Of a stretch of DNA of 64,000 nucleotides, positions 1-11,093 are shown in pieces. The stretch lies in IMG/VR virus record IMGVR_UViG_3300037508_001008, positions 1 to 64,000 of that record; one strand, written 5' to 3'. Source of the DNA: a virus. The position numbers were made by a program, and so were the translations under genes. Under the pieces are notes generated by a model that was not told the origin of the DNA, ran no database searches, and worked only from the letters and a program-made list of their open reading frames with translations. Position 1 is the first letter of the stretch. Every line of letters starts with the position of its first letter.

Positions 1-3000
1 TTCGTCTGTTAGTTCTTGAGCCATGGCAGGATCAAATTCTTCAAGAGCTTTAATGTTTCTTAGTCTTCTCGCATTTTTTAAATTTTGTGCTGCGTCAACT
101 AACCTTTGATTTCCTGTAACTGATTCAAGTGTAGCAATATCAACTCTACTACCTAGTGTTAATTTATCTACTGCATTAGTAAATTCTTCCATAGATATAT
201 TTTTTAATTGTGACGCTTCATCAATTTGCTTTAATAAATCTTCTTGCAAAAAATCTGATCTGGCGTAGAAGTTTGCTTTTTGCAGTTCAGAAAATGCTGC
301 TCGATCTTCTTGGTTTGTACCAAAAATATAATCTAATTTATCTCTATTGGACTCCAAGAAAGCCTGTGCTAACTTCATTGAATCTTCAGATACAATTGAA
401 GTTCTTCTAATTACATCATCTATATTTGCTAAATTAGCTTTTCTTGTAACTTCGAAAAAACCAAATAGTTCTTCGCCCACTTGCGCGTTTTTTGCTTGAG
501 ATGAATATTTGTGGCTCGCTTTTAGCAAAAATGGTTTTAGAGCTTCTGCCATAACTGTAGCGTCCTGTGTGTCATATGCTTTCTGAAGTTCTTCTATTCT
601 TGCGGTAAAGCTATTAACACCAAAAAAATTTTGAGATCTTTTCATCTCATCAATGACACCCTTTAGTAAGATTTGTTTATCCTTGTCTGCCACTCTTTTG
701 GTAAATACATATTCATCTATTCCTAGCATGAGCTCTTGGTCCATGCCAAGATGCTCGCCAGCCACTCTGCTAAAACCAATTAATTTTCCTAGATTTTCAA
801 TACCCTGTTGTCCAATTTCATCTGCTGTTATTCTTCCGGCATTTGCCCCTTGATAGCCCATTAGTCTAGCTATAGCCCTATTAACACCTTCTTGATTAAG
901 AAAATCAGCTTTAGCTATCTGATCTGTTATTGCAATTTGTGTTGACATTGCAGTATCAATTGCCTGTTGGATTCCAACAGGATTTGTTGCTAAGTCAATA
1001 ACTGATTCAGCAGACAGCATTCCTATTTGAAAATTCTCAAGTAAATACTTAGTTATATTTTTATCATTTTGTCCAGCTTTTGTTAGAAAATCTCGATATT
1101 GCCTCATTGTTGAACTAATTGCTGTAGATCTATTAATGTAGACACCTAAAATATCTCCACCAGCTTCAATGACATCCTCTTGCTTTCTTTGAAATGCTGC
1201 TCCAAAAAGTGCCTGAAATGCTGAGTCGCTTCTACCAAAAACTTTCATTACTTCTTCAAAATCTCCACCAGCTTGTTTTATTTCTCTCCTAAATCTTGCG
1301 CCACCTTTATATTTATTTAAGAAATTATTTACTTCTTCTGACTGCATTATTTCTTCAATCTGTGTGCTCATATCAAAAGCTTTTTCGTCTTTGAATGTTG
1401 TAAATACACGGAAAATATTTGGAGTTGTGTATCGAGGCTGAGCTGTTGGGCTAGTTGTAACTAATGAGCCCATTCCTTCTCTTGCAATTCTTATTTTATC
1501 AGCGTTTGTTAGATTGACTACTGTTGTAGATCCTGCAGATTCCATTTGGCGATATACTGTATCTATTGTACTTTCGATTAAGCTTCTTCTTCTTTTGGCT
1601 ATATCTTCTGTTCTAGTTAACACATTGCGAGTACTAATCCCGGCGAATCCAAAATCTTGAAAAGCTTTGTCAAGAGATTGGCCACCATATATAACATTTT
1701 CTAATGCTAAAACAGCGGCGCGCTGTGCTTCTGTAGATGTTGCTTTTTGGCCACGTAAAAACACATTAGAAAAATCTGACGATTCTACATCTACCATTTT
1801 TTTAGTTCCGTATATTATATCTTCTGCTGCCGATTTAAAATAATCTTGCTTTTTAAACATGCCAGTAAGAGTATCCTCATCAAAATATGCCCTAGCAAAT
1901 AATCTTTCCTCTATAGCTGTAGGCTGACGTATCATATTAAATCCAACCCTACTTCTACCCTTATCATCCTGGTAGCGAATCATCTTGATGATTCCTTTGT
2001 CGTCTAAGTCGAATCCACCTAATGCGTCTTTAATTCTTCCAACAGCTTCTCCGCCAAAAAGCATTGTTTTACCTTTTATTCTAAAAGATACAAGTTCTTC
2101 TGATAGTTGCTTCGCATTGCCAGATTCATCAATATAATCTGTATGCAAGTTTTTAACTGGAGATCCCTGACCAGTAAAGCCTTTTCCTAATACTCTTTTA
2201 TCTCCCGGAATTCTTGCTTCGGTGCTTACTGAAAATCGCATAGCTTCAGGAATTACTGGTTGAATTATTCCATCTCTTTCCCTAAATACTTGCGTTGAAT
2301 ATAGCTTCACTAGCATATTCATCATTTTTGGACTTTCCATTGGTCCAACACCACTTTGGTGTAATTCCAAAATTGATTGAGCTAATTGTTTAGCGCGAAG
2401 CCTAGAAGCTCTTAATTCATTCGGTAGAGCTTCTATATCTTGATCTACCATCTGTTCTAGTGTTTTCTTTAATCTTTGTGGAAGAATATTTGCTCGTAAT
2501 ACGTCCTCTAATTCATTAAGCTTAGTTATCCCTCTATTTCTCATTGCGCTTAAAGTAGCTTCATCAGAAAATATATCTGAATGTACTGCTGCAGAAATTG
2601 GATCTAGAAAAACTTCATTTCTTGGATGGCCAAAACCTGCCAGTAAGACTTGATCAACTCCTCTAGCAAGCCCTGATTCAGTCTTAATATCTTCTGTGCT
2701 AAGTATGGCTGCTAAATTTTTTAAAGGCTTAACTGTTTTAACTGTTCCTTCATTACGCCCAAGCTCTTTCTTAAAGTACTTATCTAGTTTTCTTATTTCT
2801 TGTTCTGCTGCAATTTCATCTTTAGCTGAAGCAGCTGTTTTTATTCGCTGCAGTCTGCCAGATAACATAGCCATTGCTTTTTGTTGAGTTGATGTTATGG
2901 AGCCAATTGTTTGGAAGCCTTCTAATCTTTTTAATTCTTTTTGTATCATTTTTTCTACAGATTTAACATCCTTAACAATATCTACCGAAACATTAAATGC

Positions 3001-4404
3001 GTCTCTACCCACTGTAAATGATGATTTTATATCTCCGATTCCAGCTACATGACCTCTACCAATTATGTCATCTAAATTTGAACCTTTTATTTGATCAAAA
3101 ATATTTTTTAAATTATTAAACTCATTTCTTGCAATTTCTCTTTGATCTGCCGGAAGACCCATATTGTCGATTGTTGCCTTAAGGTCTTGCATTCTAGACT
3201 TTAGTTCTTTTTTGTGAGAAGTTAGAAATCTTGAATTAAGTAATGAGCTTCCGTCAACTGCGCTTTTTGCGCTTGATGCTCCGTCATTAAATTGTTTTAA
3301 TATATTTTCTTTAGCAGTAGTACTTACGCTTGAACCTTCAATGTATCTTTTTACATGATCTGCTAAATTTTTAATATTTTTTCCACCAACACCTTTTCCA
3401 GGACTATAGCTATTAATTGCTTCAGCTAAAAGAGTGCTTTGATCATTACTTAATCTGCCAATATATGTACCTATATAGTCTTCAACTTTTAAGCCCTTAT
3501 AAGCGGCCATAGTCCTCAGTGTCTCCTCTGAGACTCTAGAACTTCTTCTGAGTACACTAAATCCAAATTTATATTCTCCACCATTTACTTTTTCGTGCGC
3601 AAATTTTTTCATTATCTCATACTGAAATTCGCTAATGAAAGAACTTTGTTTTAAAGTTTTTCCGCTTAGAATGGATGAAAGATCTGCTCCAGCTATTGCT
3701 ACTTCTCTTTCTGATGTTAATGTTCTTATTCTTTTAGATAGTTTTAATAATTTATCACCAAGAACATTTGAATCTTCATCTTTAAATATTTTATTAAATA
3801 CATCTGGATCTGCTAAGTTATGCCCAGAGACAGAGAGTAGTAAGTGGGACTGTAAAGCTGTTAGAGATTTTCCTCCCATTCTAAAATTAAGAACTCTTGC
3901 CCCCTGGTCGTCCATTACAGATATTCCATGTATTTCGCCCCTTTCCCTAAGGGTCTTAAGTCTCTTAACTATGCTTTTAGCATCACCTTTGCCACCTGAC
4001 ATTATTTGAATGTCCATTTTTAAATCACGTAGGTTTGGTATATCAATTCCTGCAGCCTCTAATGCCTTTATCTGATTGGCTGTATAATTTTTATTAGTTA
4101 TATCTTTTAGAACCGCTCCTAAACCAGAAACTTTATTACCTATCATAGGGTCTGTTACAGATAAATTTTGAGTAACAAATAAAGTTGATGCCCTACCTAT
4201 AGCTGGAGCCATAGAGTCAAACTCTTCTCCGGTTCCTGATATGACATATTTAATATTATCACCATCTGGAACGACTTCAATAACTTTACCTAATCCATAT
4301 ACAGTTTTTCTTAACGCAGCTCTTGCTGCCATAACTTTTTCTGCTGTTGTCTTATATACACCAAAATCAAAATTTGATTTATGATAACTAATTGGATTGG
4401 GCAT
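1..4404 (-). CDS. Giant putative virion protein, C-terminus beyond left edge (partial)
   Basis: An open frame runs from an ATG at 4404 to the left edge without a stop (at least 1468 residues), so the gene is truncated by the window. A GGAG Shine-Dalgarno lies 7 nt upstream, and the ATG overlaps the stop of the previous gene (TAATG), implying translational coupling. The product is mostly helical and charged, rich in Lys/Glu/Gln, with no motif I recognise. Its place directly behind another giant ORF and the tail chaperones suggests a tail or internal virion protein, possibly a second tape-measure-like or baseplate protein. The function is inferred from position only. Confidence 0.7.
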   Translation of the reverse strand, partial: MPNPISYHKSNFDFGVYKTTAEKVMAARAALRKTVYGLGKVIEVVPDGDNIKYVISGTGEEFDSMAPAIGRASTLFVTQNLSVTDPMIGNKVSGLGAVLKDITNKNYTANQIKALEAAGIDIPNLRDLKMDIQIMSGGKGDAKSIVKRLKTLRERGEIHGISVMDDQGARVLNFRMGGKSLTALQSHLLLSVSGHNLADPDVFNKIFKDEDSNVLGDKLLKLSKRIRTLTSEREVAIAGADLSSILSGKTLKQSSFISEFQYEIMKKFAHEKVNGGEYKFGFSVLRRSSRVSEETLRTMAAYKGLKVEDYIGTYIGRLSNDQSTLLAEAINSYSPGKGVGGKNIKNLADHVKRYIEGSSVSTTAKENILKQFNDGASSAKSAVDGSSLLNSRFLTSHKKELKSRMQDLKATIDNMGLPADQREIARNEFNNLKNIFDQIKGSNLDDIIGRGHVAGIGDIKSSFTVGRDAFNVSVDIVKDVKSVEKMIQKELKRLEGFQTIGSITSTQQKAMAMLSGRLQRIKTAASAKDEIAAEQEIRKLDKYFKKELGRNEGTVKTVKPLKNLAAILSTEDIKTESGLARGVDQVLLAGFGHPRNEVFLDPISAAVHSDIFSDEATLSAMRNRGITKLNELEDVLRANILPQRLKKTLEQMVDQDIEALPNELRASRLRAKQLAQSILELHQSGVGPMESPKMMNMLVKLYSTQVFRERDGIIQPVIPEAMRFSVSTEARIPGDKRVLGKGFTGQGSPVKNLHTDYIDESGNAKQLSEELVSFRIKGKTMLFGGEAVGRIKDALGGFDLDDKGIIKMIRYQDDKGRSRVGFNMIRQPTAIEERLFARAYFDEDTLTGMFKKQDYFKSAAEDIIYGTKKMVDVESSDFSNVFLRGQKATSTEAQRAAVLALENVIYGGQSLDKAFQDFGFAGISTRNVLTRTEDIAKRRRSLIESTIDTVYRQMESAGSTTVVNLTNADKIRIAREGMGSLVTTSPTAQPRYTTPNIFRVFTTFKDEKAFDMSTQIEEIMQSEEVNNFLNKYKGGARFRREIKQAGGDFEEVMKVFGRSDSAFQALFGAAFQRKQEDVIEAGGDILGVYINRSTAISSTMRQYRDFLTKAGQNDKNITKYLLENFQIGMLSAESVIDLATNPVGIQQAIDTAMSTQIAITDQIAKADFLNQEGVNRAIARLMGYQGANAGRITADEIGQQGIENLGKLIGFSRVAGEHLGMDQELMLGIDEYVFTKRVADKDKQILLKGVIDEMKRSQNFFGVNSFTARIEELQKAYDTQDATVMAEALKPFLLKASHKYSSQAKNAQVGEELFGFFEVTRKANLANIDDVIRRTSIVSEDSMKLAQAFLESNRDKLDYIFGTNQEDRAAFSELQKANFYARSDFLQEDLLKQIDEASQLKNISMEEFTNAVDKLTLGSRVDIATLESVTGNQRLVDAAQNLKNARRLRNIKALEEFDPAMAQELTDE

Positions 4405-7400
4405 TATCTCACTCCGGCAGATACATTAAAATTATTAGAACCAAATGGATTAGATGAAACATTTACAGAACCAGATAAACCCATTCCAGACATCAGTGAC
4501 CTTAGCTTATACACTACGTCTTGTCTATCATTATTGTAATTAAAATTTGGGTAGCTTGGATTTACCAAATTTGCTTCTTTTATCTGTTGTGGATAGTAAC
4601 CCATTTGGGACATTTCCAGACCCATTGATTGGCCCATTTTAATTTTAACTGCGTCTATATTTGTATTTGGATGCCAACCTTCCCAGCTAGCGTCTGGTAG
4701 CTCATGTCTTGCAAAATAATCTTCTAGTTCTGGACGTTTCTCAACTTTCATCCCCCAAGCTGCTTCATATAATCTTCTTTCAAGTCTTCCAGAAGTGGAA
4801 AGAATTTTTTCTCTTTCAGATACTGGGGCACTGATCATTGCTTTAAAATGTTCTCTTTTTCTCTTGGGTACAGCTAATGATAATGTTTCAACATCTGAAC
4901 CATATAGATCTGCACCATACATAGTTCTTTTAGCTGCCATTCTAAATTGATTTGCAGACGCCATATCTCCAGATTGCTTAGACATATTTGCTAGTCTTGT
5001 ATTTTTTACGTAACTAAGAATATCAGTATATTCCTCAAGAGCTAATTCTTTTTTACGCTCTTGAGGAATAAACCTATCGCCAGTAATTAATTCATAGGCG
5101 TTGCCGAAAATAGAGCTTCCACCACCAGCCACTATTCCTGCTGTTGTACCAAAAAGTTTTGCCCCAGGTGTAGCTCCAAACATACTGCCTACAAACCCTA
5201 AAGTGGCTGCGGCACTTATTGGATTTTCTTGTGTAGATTTGTTTAACATTGGTTTTATATAACTTTCGTATGGCCTAGACCATTCTGGGAAAGTTGTTCC
5301 GTAAACATTTCTTCTTTCCCAATCTTCTACTGCACTTCTTTTACCTATAGTTTTAGCTATTAAAAAGTTATCAGAATGGACAATAGATTCCCCTAATCTT
5401 GTCATAGAAAATTTAAATGGCTGTGTCGTTGCCATTTTTATATTTTCCGGTGTAGATATATCTGAATATTTATAATCTGAGAACTCATATTTTTTAGTTG
5501 TTTGTTCAACTTGATTTCTAATCTCTGCTACTCTAATTCTTTCTTCTGCTGTTAACGGCTGTTTATCTATCATTGTATTAACATTTTTAAATTGCTTAGA
5601 ATATGGGGCTACATCACCTAATATATCAAGTTGATTAATTAAACCATATTCACCTGTTTGATCTGGATATAGCTTATTAAATCTTTCGTAACCAACTCCA
5701 GGAAGTCTTATTTCACCTTCTTGTATTTTAGAAAATGGATCTCCTCTTGTAAAATCTGTATAATATTCTGGCCCTGGCAAAAATGGATACTGTTGTCCCA
5801 TTAGATTTTGAATTGGATTAATATAATCTACGCCAGTTCTTTCTTTTGGAATGAATCTTCTTACAATTTCAGAAAATTCAATATTACCAATTGCCTCTCG
5901 ACTAGGTATTGGAACGTCACCAAGTCCACCTAAATTTAGATCCCAGAAAGCTCTAGTTGTTCCATAAGCTTTTTGTGCTGACTGTAGAACTGATCTTTGT
6001 GGCTCAAAATCACTTTGACCAAAACCAAATTTTTCCCTAAAAGTACCGAACGCAAATCCATAAATACCAGCCATTTCTTGCATTTTATAACCAAACTCTG
6101 TTAATTGATAATTCAAATGAGATGGCTTTAGTGGACTTCCTGCTCCAACTACTCGTGGCTGCATTACTCCAGAAACTTTCGGAGGACCATAGGCTGCATT
6201 AAGGTAACTCTGGTTAATATTTCCAATAGTATTTGCAGTTGCCATTCCTGCAGTATTCATTGCTCCTGCCATTGAAGCCATTTGCGTATTATAATTAGCA
6301 ATTGGAGCCGCATAGCCACTTTGCCCTCTTGGGGATTGAACTGCCCCTCCAAAACCCATTGAACCAGAGACTCCAGATGTTACTCTAGATAGTGTCTGAG
6401 GCGCATATGCCAAAGTATCATAGGCTCCTGATTGACCAGCTGGTGCATATGATGCAAGGCCGGCAGCAACCTCTTGTTCGTGCATCATTTTTTGAGGCTT
6501 AAGTATTTTCCCAACAGTCATATTTAGGAATGGAGTTAATGGCCCAAATGGGCCACTAAAGTATTCTCCAGTAACAGGGTACGGTCTATCCTCGTAGTGC
6601 TTTCTTTCAAATCTATAAGGATCAAGTGGTCGTAATGGTGATATATCATTATAGAATAAAAACTTTTCCATTGGGCTGCCGTATAAGTCGGAAGTAAATC
6701 CTGCTCCTCCTTGGAGTTTTTGATACCAAGATGGACGGTGGTACATAATCTTTCCACCTTTAAATGGAGTATTTCCAAGTGGCCAAAATCTACCTTGACG
6801 AATTGGCACTTCTCCTTCAACTAGCTGCTCACGCTTGTCTTGGTAGTTCATTCCGCCTGGCATTATTCCGCTCATTAAGGCTTGACCTTCTACGGCTGCT
6901 TTTGCAACTTGGCCAAGAACCAATGGTCTATATACTTTTTCGCCTCTTGCATCCTCTTCTGAGGTCATTCCACCTAAAGTTCTGTCTACGGTAAGAGCGG
7001 TTGTTCCTGCTGCATATATTGGCAACACTCTTTTGCCTATCATTCCTTTGGTATATAAAGAAAGTGGTCCACCAAAATCTGAAGTATCTAATTGCATTCC
7101 TAGTGTTCCGAAATATCTATTTAATCTTTCAACTGAGTGCGACATGGGCATACTTCCAGTTGAGAAGGATTGAGGATCGGAATATGTAGTTAGACCTATC
7201 GCGCTTTTAATTGCTCCCATTGGATCATTTCCAAAGACTGTGCCAAAAGTCGGAACTAATGTAACAGATTGCCCAGTACCTAATGGATCAACAGTTAAAT
7301 CATCAGTCTGATGTTGTGCTATTCCAAACTTTCTTTTTAGTGGTGTTGTTATTGGAGAAAATTTTGTTTGGATTCCACTAGAATTTACTTCAGATATTCT

Positions 7401-10400
7401 TCCACTAGAAAAAGGTTCTAATAGCCTTTTTGTCTCTGTACTTGATCTCACTGTAGTTAGCATTTGTTTTGCTGCCGCGAGCATATTTTGTTGCCCTGTT
7501 AGGCCATGCTTAAATGTTGTGAAGGCGCTTATGTTAAACATCGTTCCAAGTGCTGCTGCCTGTGCTTCAGTTCTTTGTGATGGAGATATTTTTCCTATTT
7601 TTACCAAATCATCAATTGCTTTTTGTATTTGAATGAATACTTCGCCTTGATTTGAAGCTCCTAATTTGACTTGATTAACTTGAGAAATGTATCTAAATAT
7701 TTCATTTCTTAATTGATCTAATCTAGTTGTAATAGTTGGAGACTTTTGAGACATTTGAGAAATGGCATTTAAGTTTCCATTATTAAGTAAATACTGTAAT
7801 CTAGATCCAGAGGTTGTTAAAAATTGTGGATCTACACCTAATCCTTTAAGTTCAAGGCCCAACAATTTTTGCCCACGAAGAAGTCCTTGGGCAAACTCTG
7901 CCATTTCTTGGCCGCTAGACATACTGCTAACCCTTTTGCCTCCCATTGTAAATAACTCTGGGTGGAGCTCCTCTAACTGCCTCATTACTACTGGATTTGT
8001 ACCATATTGAAAAGACTGTTTTCTTAATGATTCGTAAGCTTTTAATATATCAGATTGACTAAATTCATCAATAGCTTTTCCAGAGCTATCTACGACTCTC
8101 ATTGTACTTGAGTTTAATTTAATCCTTGTAGATGCCCCACCAATAGTGTAATCTATTTCTTCTCCAGCAACTAGTTTTGCGATCACTGATTTATTTTGAA
8201 TATCAGTTTTTCTTCCGCTAAATCTTTTAGCTAATCCAAATAGAGAGTTTGGCTGATCTGGAGCCATACTCATGGCTCTCTTAAATTTTAGAGCGCGCTG
8301 TTCCCCACCTAATATTTTATTTAGAAATCTTGAACCAGATGTTCTATTGATTTCATCAGTAGTCTCCCCTGACATACCTGATGCTAGGCGTGTTTGCCTA
8401 GTTAGTAAATCACTACTTGCAGTAGGAATAGGTCTATATGTGCCAGGTAAAGATTCTCCATAAACTTTGTCTGCTAATGAGTCAGTTTCAAAACCCATAA
8501 CCTTTCCTCTAGAGCCCTTTGTTTTATACCATAAATAAAAATCTTTCTCGGAAGTACCTTTATTTAAAAATGGCTGCGCGCTTCTAGAAGAAACATATTG
8601 TATTGGAGATCTTTTTGCCATTTCTGCAAAAGATCTATATCCAAATAAATCAAATGGATTAAAACCTAATACGGGTATTTTGAATTGCCCCATAAAAAAG
8701 TCTGCTGTATCTTTAAATGTAGTTTTAATAGCACTAAAGTCAAGAATTTCTCCTGCTTTAGTTTTATATACTCCATCAAGTTTACTAAAGCCTATTGATT
8801 TTGATACAGGGTCATTAACTGCCATTCTTACAGCAAGGTCGTTTATAGTTTTTCTTTCTGACTCGCCTAAATAATTAAATCTTCCTGCATTTCTTGCTTC
8901 GTCAATTGTTAATGGCTGTAGTCCAAATAAATTAAAACCACCATTAAAAATACCTGACGTCATTTGTTTATTTTTAATTAAAAAAGCTCTTAAATCTGTA
9001 AATTTAGTTGGATCAAACCCCTGCTTTCTTAGGGCGTTGTTAACTATATTATTTGAGACTTCTCTTCCAGAATCGTCTAATAATTTAATACCCAAAACTT
9101 CTGCTGTTTTTCTTTGTAAAAATTCTTGCTTCGATAAAGTTAATGGGCCAACAAAATCTTGATATTGAGCTTTTTTAGGTTTTAATAAAGATCCACCTAT
9201 TGTTGATAGGTGATCAGAGTAAAATGTGTTCCAATTTTTTTTGATATTTAAATTAAGATTTTTTTGGAATTCTCTTGAGGCAAATATATCTCGTGCATCT
9301 TTGACTGCATTATTTAATACTTGACTTGAAGATTGTGGTGTATTGTTTAGCGAGCCAGATTTTTCCAAAGCTTCTGATAGAGTTTTACCACCTTTAATTC
9401 CTCTATATCTTTTTAGAATTTTAGAAAAAAAATCATCCTCAATATCTATTGCGGTATCGCCGTCTTGAATTATTTTATTTTTACCAATTGTAATAATATT
9501 ACTTGCGTTCATATTACTTCTTGGTGCACGTACGTTTAGATAATCAACAAATTGACCAGCCTGCTTTTTATCAATTCCTCTTGCAATTAACTGCTGCGTT
9601 AAGACACCTTTAAATGCGTCCTGTTGCCTACCTCTATAGAAGTCACTTGAAGTAAAGGCTTTATCGCCAGGTCCACCTCCACCAAGAACCGTTAAGCCAG
9701 TAGCTAATGATGACAGCCTACTAGAGTGCTGTGACTGTATCTTTCTTATGGCTCCCTCTAAGGTGTTTGCCTGAAAGCTTCTATCAACAGAAGTCATTTG
9801 AGAAAGAACTTTATTAAATGCTATAGAATTTTCCATAGCATCATATGCTTTCCCTAGTAGCTTAAACTCTTTAGCACCAGCTTCGTAAGCTGCTCTAACT
9901 CCACGAAATGATGGAACTATATCTAATATTGAATTATAGTTTTCTGTTGTCTTTAATCCATTTGGGCCAGTAGAGGTTCCTTTAAATCCTTTAATAAGGG
10001 TTTCAAATTTAACCTTTTTTATTTCATCTCTACTTGCCTGGCGAGCAACTGCTTGCTGCTCTGCGGCGGTAATGCCTTGACGAAGATTATGCAGATTCTG
10101 CACAAAACCTCTTTGCCCCTCTGTCTTATATACGTCAACTGCAGAACTAAATCCGCCAGAAGTTTGAGCAGACACTTTTAGAAATTTATTAGTTAGTGTT
10201 GCAAAGTCATGGCCAACTTCAGATAATACTTCACTTAAGTCTACGAATGCATTATGAAACTTAGCCTGTCTTGGTGTTAGGTTGGCCATATCATTAAGTG
10301 AATACCTTAATGTTTGTAGCGATGATCTGCCAGCAGACGTTGCAGCTCCAGCAAATTCAAATGGAAGAATCATTGTTGCAATATTACTTAAAGATTGCTT

Positions 10401-11075
10401 AGTAAAATCAGCCATTACATCTGCTGGATTATACCACTTGACTTTTCTTTCGCCTTCTTCTCTTCTGCCAAAAATAGGATCTGTTAGCCCTCTTTGGGCG
10501 CCATACAGAGCTGGCAATTCATACGGCATTCTCCTTCCAGCTCTAACTAGTCTGACCTGAAGTTCTTCTCTCCAAGACCAGACTCCAGCTGGCTCTCTAG
10601 TTAAACCAAATCCAGCTTGTCTTTTTTCTTGATCATTTAAAAATCTATATCCAAATCTTTCACTTTTCATTCCCTGATAGCCGGTAGTATATTTGCCATC
10701 CTGTTGAAAAATTAATTTAGAATAAGGATCGTCCCCATCTATCTGACGAGCTACTCCTTGAAGTTCATCTAATTCTCTTCTGATTTCTGTAACAGACTTA
10801 ATTAATCTAGTCGCAATTGGAGAAGTTTCAGATCTTTTTTGAAGATGCTTAGCGAGTTTTATTCCACCAGATTTAGTTAATTTTGAAGCGACAAATGTCC
10901 CACCAATTGTTGCAGCAGTCGTTGCAAAAAATCTAATTATTGGATGACTATTTAAAGCTTTACTAATAACTCCTGAATTATGAGAAATACCTTCTTTGTC
11001 TCCCTCATTAATTGGGAGATCACGAGAAGTTACGCTGTAACCTAAATTATGTATTGGTCCTGGATCGCGTATCAA
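4404..11075 (-). CDS. Giant virion protein in tape-measure position (2223 aa)
   Basis: This is the first large gene after the two tail-assembly chaperones, the conserved place of the tape-measure protein. The start is TTG at 11075 with AGGAG 7 nt upstream; no nearby in-frame ATG exists. An N-terminal hydrophobic stretch (about residues 48-65) and a Gly/Ala-rich stretch near residue 2000 (SMFGATPGAKLFGTTAGIVA) could insert in membrane. A Pro/aromatic-rich block around residues 1390-1500 (motifs RPSWY, YGSPMEKFL, RPLDPYRFE, DRPYPVTGEY) looks strongly constrained. No classical tape-measure coiled-coil or tandem repeat is obvious, so tape measure is a positional inference; a multidomain ejected protein is the alternative. 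Confidence 0.65.
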   Translation of the reverse strand: MIRDPGPIHNLGYSVTSRDLPINEGDKEGISHNSGVISKALNSHPIIRFFATTAATIGGTFVASKLTKSGGIKLAKHLQKRSETSPIATRLIKSVTEIRRELDELQGVARQIDGDDPYSKLIFQQDGKYTTGYQGMKSERFGYRFLNDQEKRQAGFGLTREPAGVWSWREELQVRLVRAGRRMPYELPALYGAQRGLTDPIFGRREEGERKVKWYNPADVMADFTKQSLSNIATMILPFEFAGAATSAGRSSLQTLRYSLNDMANLTPRQAKFHNAFVDLSEVLSEVGHDFATLTNKFLKVSAQTSGGFSSAVDVYKTEGQRGFVQNLHNLRQGITAAEQQAVARQASRDEIKKVKFETLIKGFKGTSTGPNGLKTTENYNSILDIVPSFRGVRAAYEAGAKEFKLLGKAYDAMENSIAFNKVLSQMTSVDRSFQANTLEGAIRKIQSQHSSRLSSLATGLTVLGGGGPGDKAFTSSDFYRGRQQDAFKGVLTQQLIARGIDKKQAGQFVDYLNVRAPRSNMNASNIITIGKNKIIQDGDTAIDIEDDFFSKILKRYRGIKGGKTLSEALEKSGSLNNTPQSSSQVLNNAVKDARDIFASREFQKNLNLNIKKNWNTFYSDHLSTIGGSLLKPKKAQYQDFVGPLTLSKQEFLQRKTAEVLGIKLLDDSGREVSNNIVNNALRKQGFDPTKFTDLRAFLIKNKQMTSGIFNGGFNLFGLQPLTIDEARNAGRFNYLGESERKTINDLAVRMAVNDPVSKSIGFSKLDGVYKTKAGEILDFSAIKTTFKDTADFFMGQFKIPVLGFNPFDLFGYRSFAEMAKRSPIQYVSSRSAQPFLNKGTSEKDFYLWYKTKGSRGKVMGFETDSLADKVYGESLPGTYRPIPTASSDLLTRQTRLASGMSGETTDEINRTSGSRFLNKILGGEQRALKFKRAMSMAPDQPNSLFGLAKRFSGRKTDIQNKSVIAKLVAGEEIDYTIGGASTRIKLNSSTMRVVDSSGKAIDEFSQSDILKAYESLRKQSFQYGTNPVVMRQLEELHPELFTMGGKRVSSMSSGQEMAEFAQGLLRGQKLLGLELKGLGVDPQFLTTSGSRLQYLLNNGNLNAISQMSQKSPTITTRLDQLRNEIFRYISQVNQVKLGASNQGEVFIQIQKAIDDLVKIGKISPSQRTEAQAAALGTMFNISAFTTFKHGLTGQQNMLAAAKQMLTTVRSSTETKRLLEPFSSGRISEVNSSGIQTKFSPITTPLKRKFGIAQHQTDDLTVDPLGTGQSVTLVPTFGTVFGNDPMGAIKSAIGLTTYSDPQSFSTGSMPMSHSVERLNRYFGTLGMQLDTSDFGGPLSLYTKGMIGKRVLPIYAAGTTALTVDRTLGGMTSEEDARGEKVYRPLVLGQVAKAAVEGQALMSGIMPGGMNYQDKREQLVEGEVPIRQGRFWPLGNTPFKGGKIMYHRPSWYQKLQGGAGFTSDLYGSPMEKFLFYNDISPLRPLDPYRFERKHYEDRPYPVTGEYFSGPFGPLTPFLNMTVGKILKPQKMMHEQEVAAGLASYAPAGQSGAYDTLAYAPQTLSRVTSGVSGSMGFGGAVQSPRGQSGYAAPIANYNTQMASMAGAMNTAGMATANTIGNINQSYLNAAYGPPKVSGVMQPRVVGAGSPLKPSHLNYQLTEFGYKMQEMAGIYGFAFGTFREKFGFGQSDFEPQRSVLQSAQKAYGTTRAFWDLNLGGLGDVPIPSREAIGNIEFSEIVRRFIPKERTGVDYINPIQNLMGQQYPFLPGPEYYTDFTRGDPFSKIQEGEIRLPGVGYERFNKLYPDQTGEYGLINQLDILGDVAPYSKQFKNVNTMIDKQPLTAEERIRVAEIRNQVEQTTKKYEFSDYKYSDISTPENIKMATTQPFKFSMTRLGESIVHSDNFLIAKTIGKRSAVEDWERRNVYGTTFPEWSRPYESYIKPMLNKSTQENPISAAATLGFVGSMFGATPGAKLFGTTAGIVAGGGSSIFGNAYELITGDRFIPQERKKELALEEYTDILSYVKNTRLANMSKQSGDMASANQFRMAAKRTMYGADLYGSDVETLSLAVPKRKREHFKAMISAPVSEREKILSTSGRLERRLYEAAWGMKVEKRPELEDYFARHELPDASWEGWHPNTNIDAVKIKMGQSMGLEMSQMGYYPQQIKEANLVNPSYPNFNYNNDRQDVVYKLRSLMSGMGLSGSVNVSSNPFGSNNFNVSAGVR

Positions 11076-11093
11076 TTAAGCTCCTAACTTAAG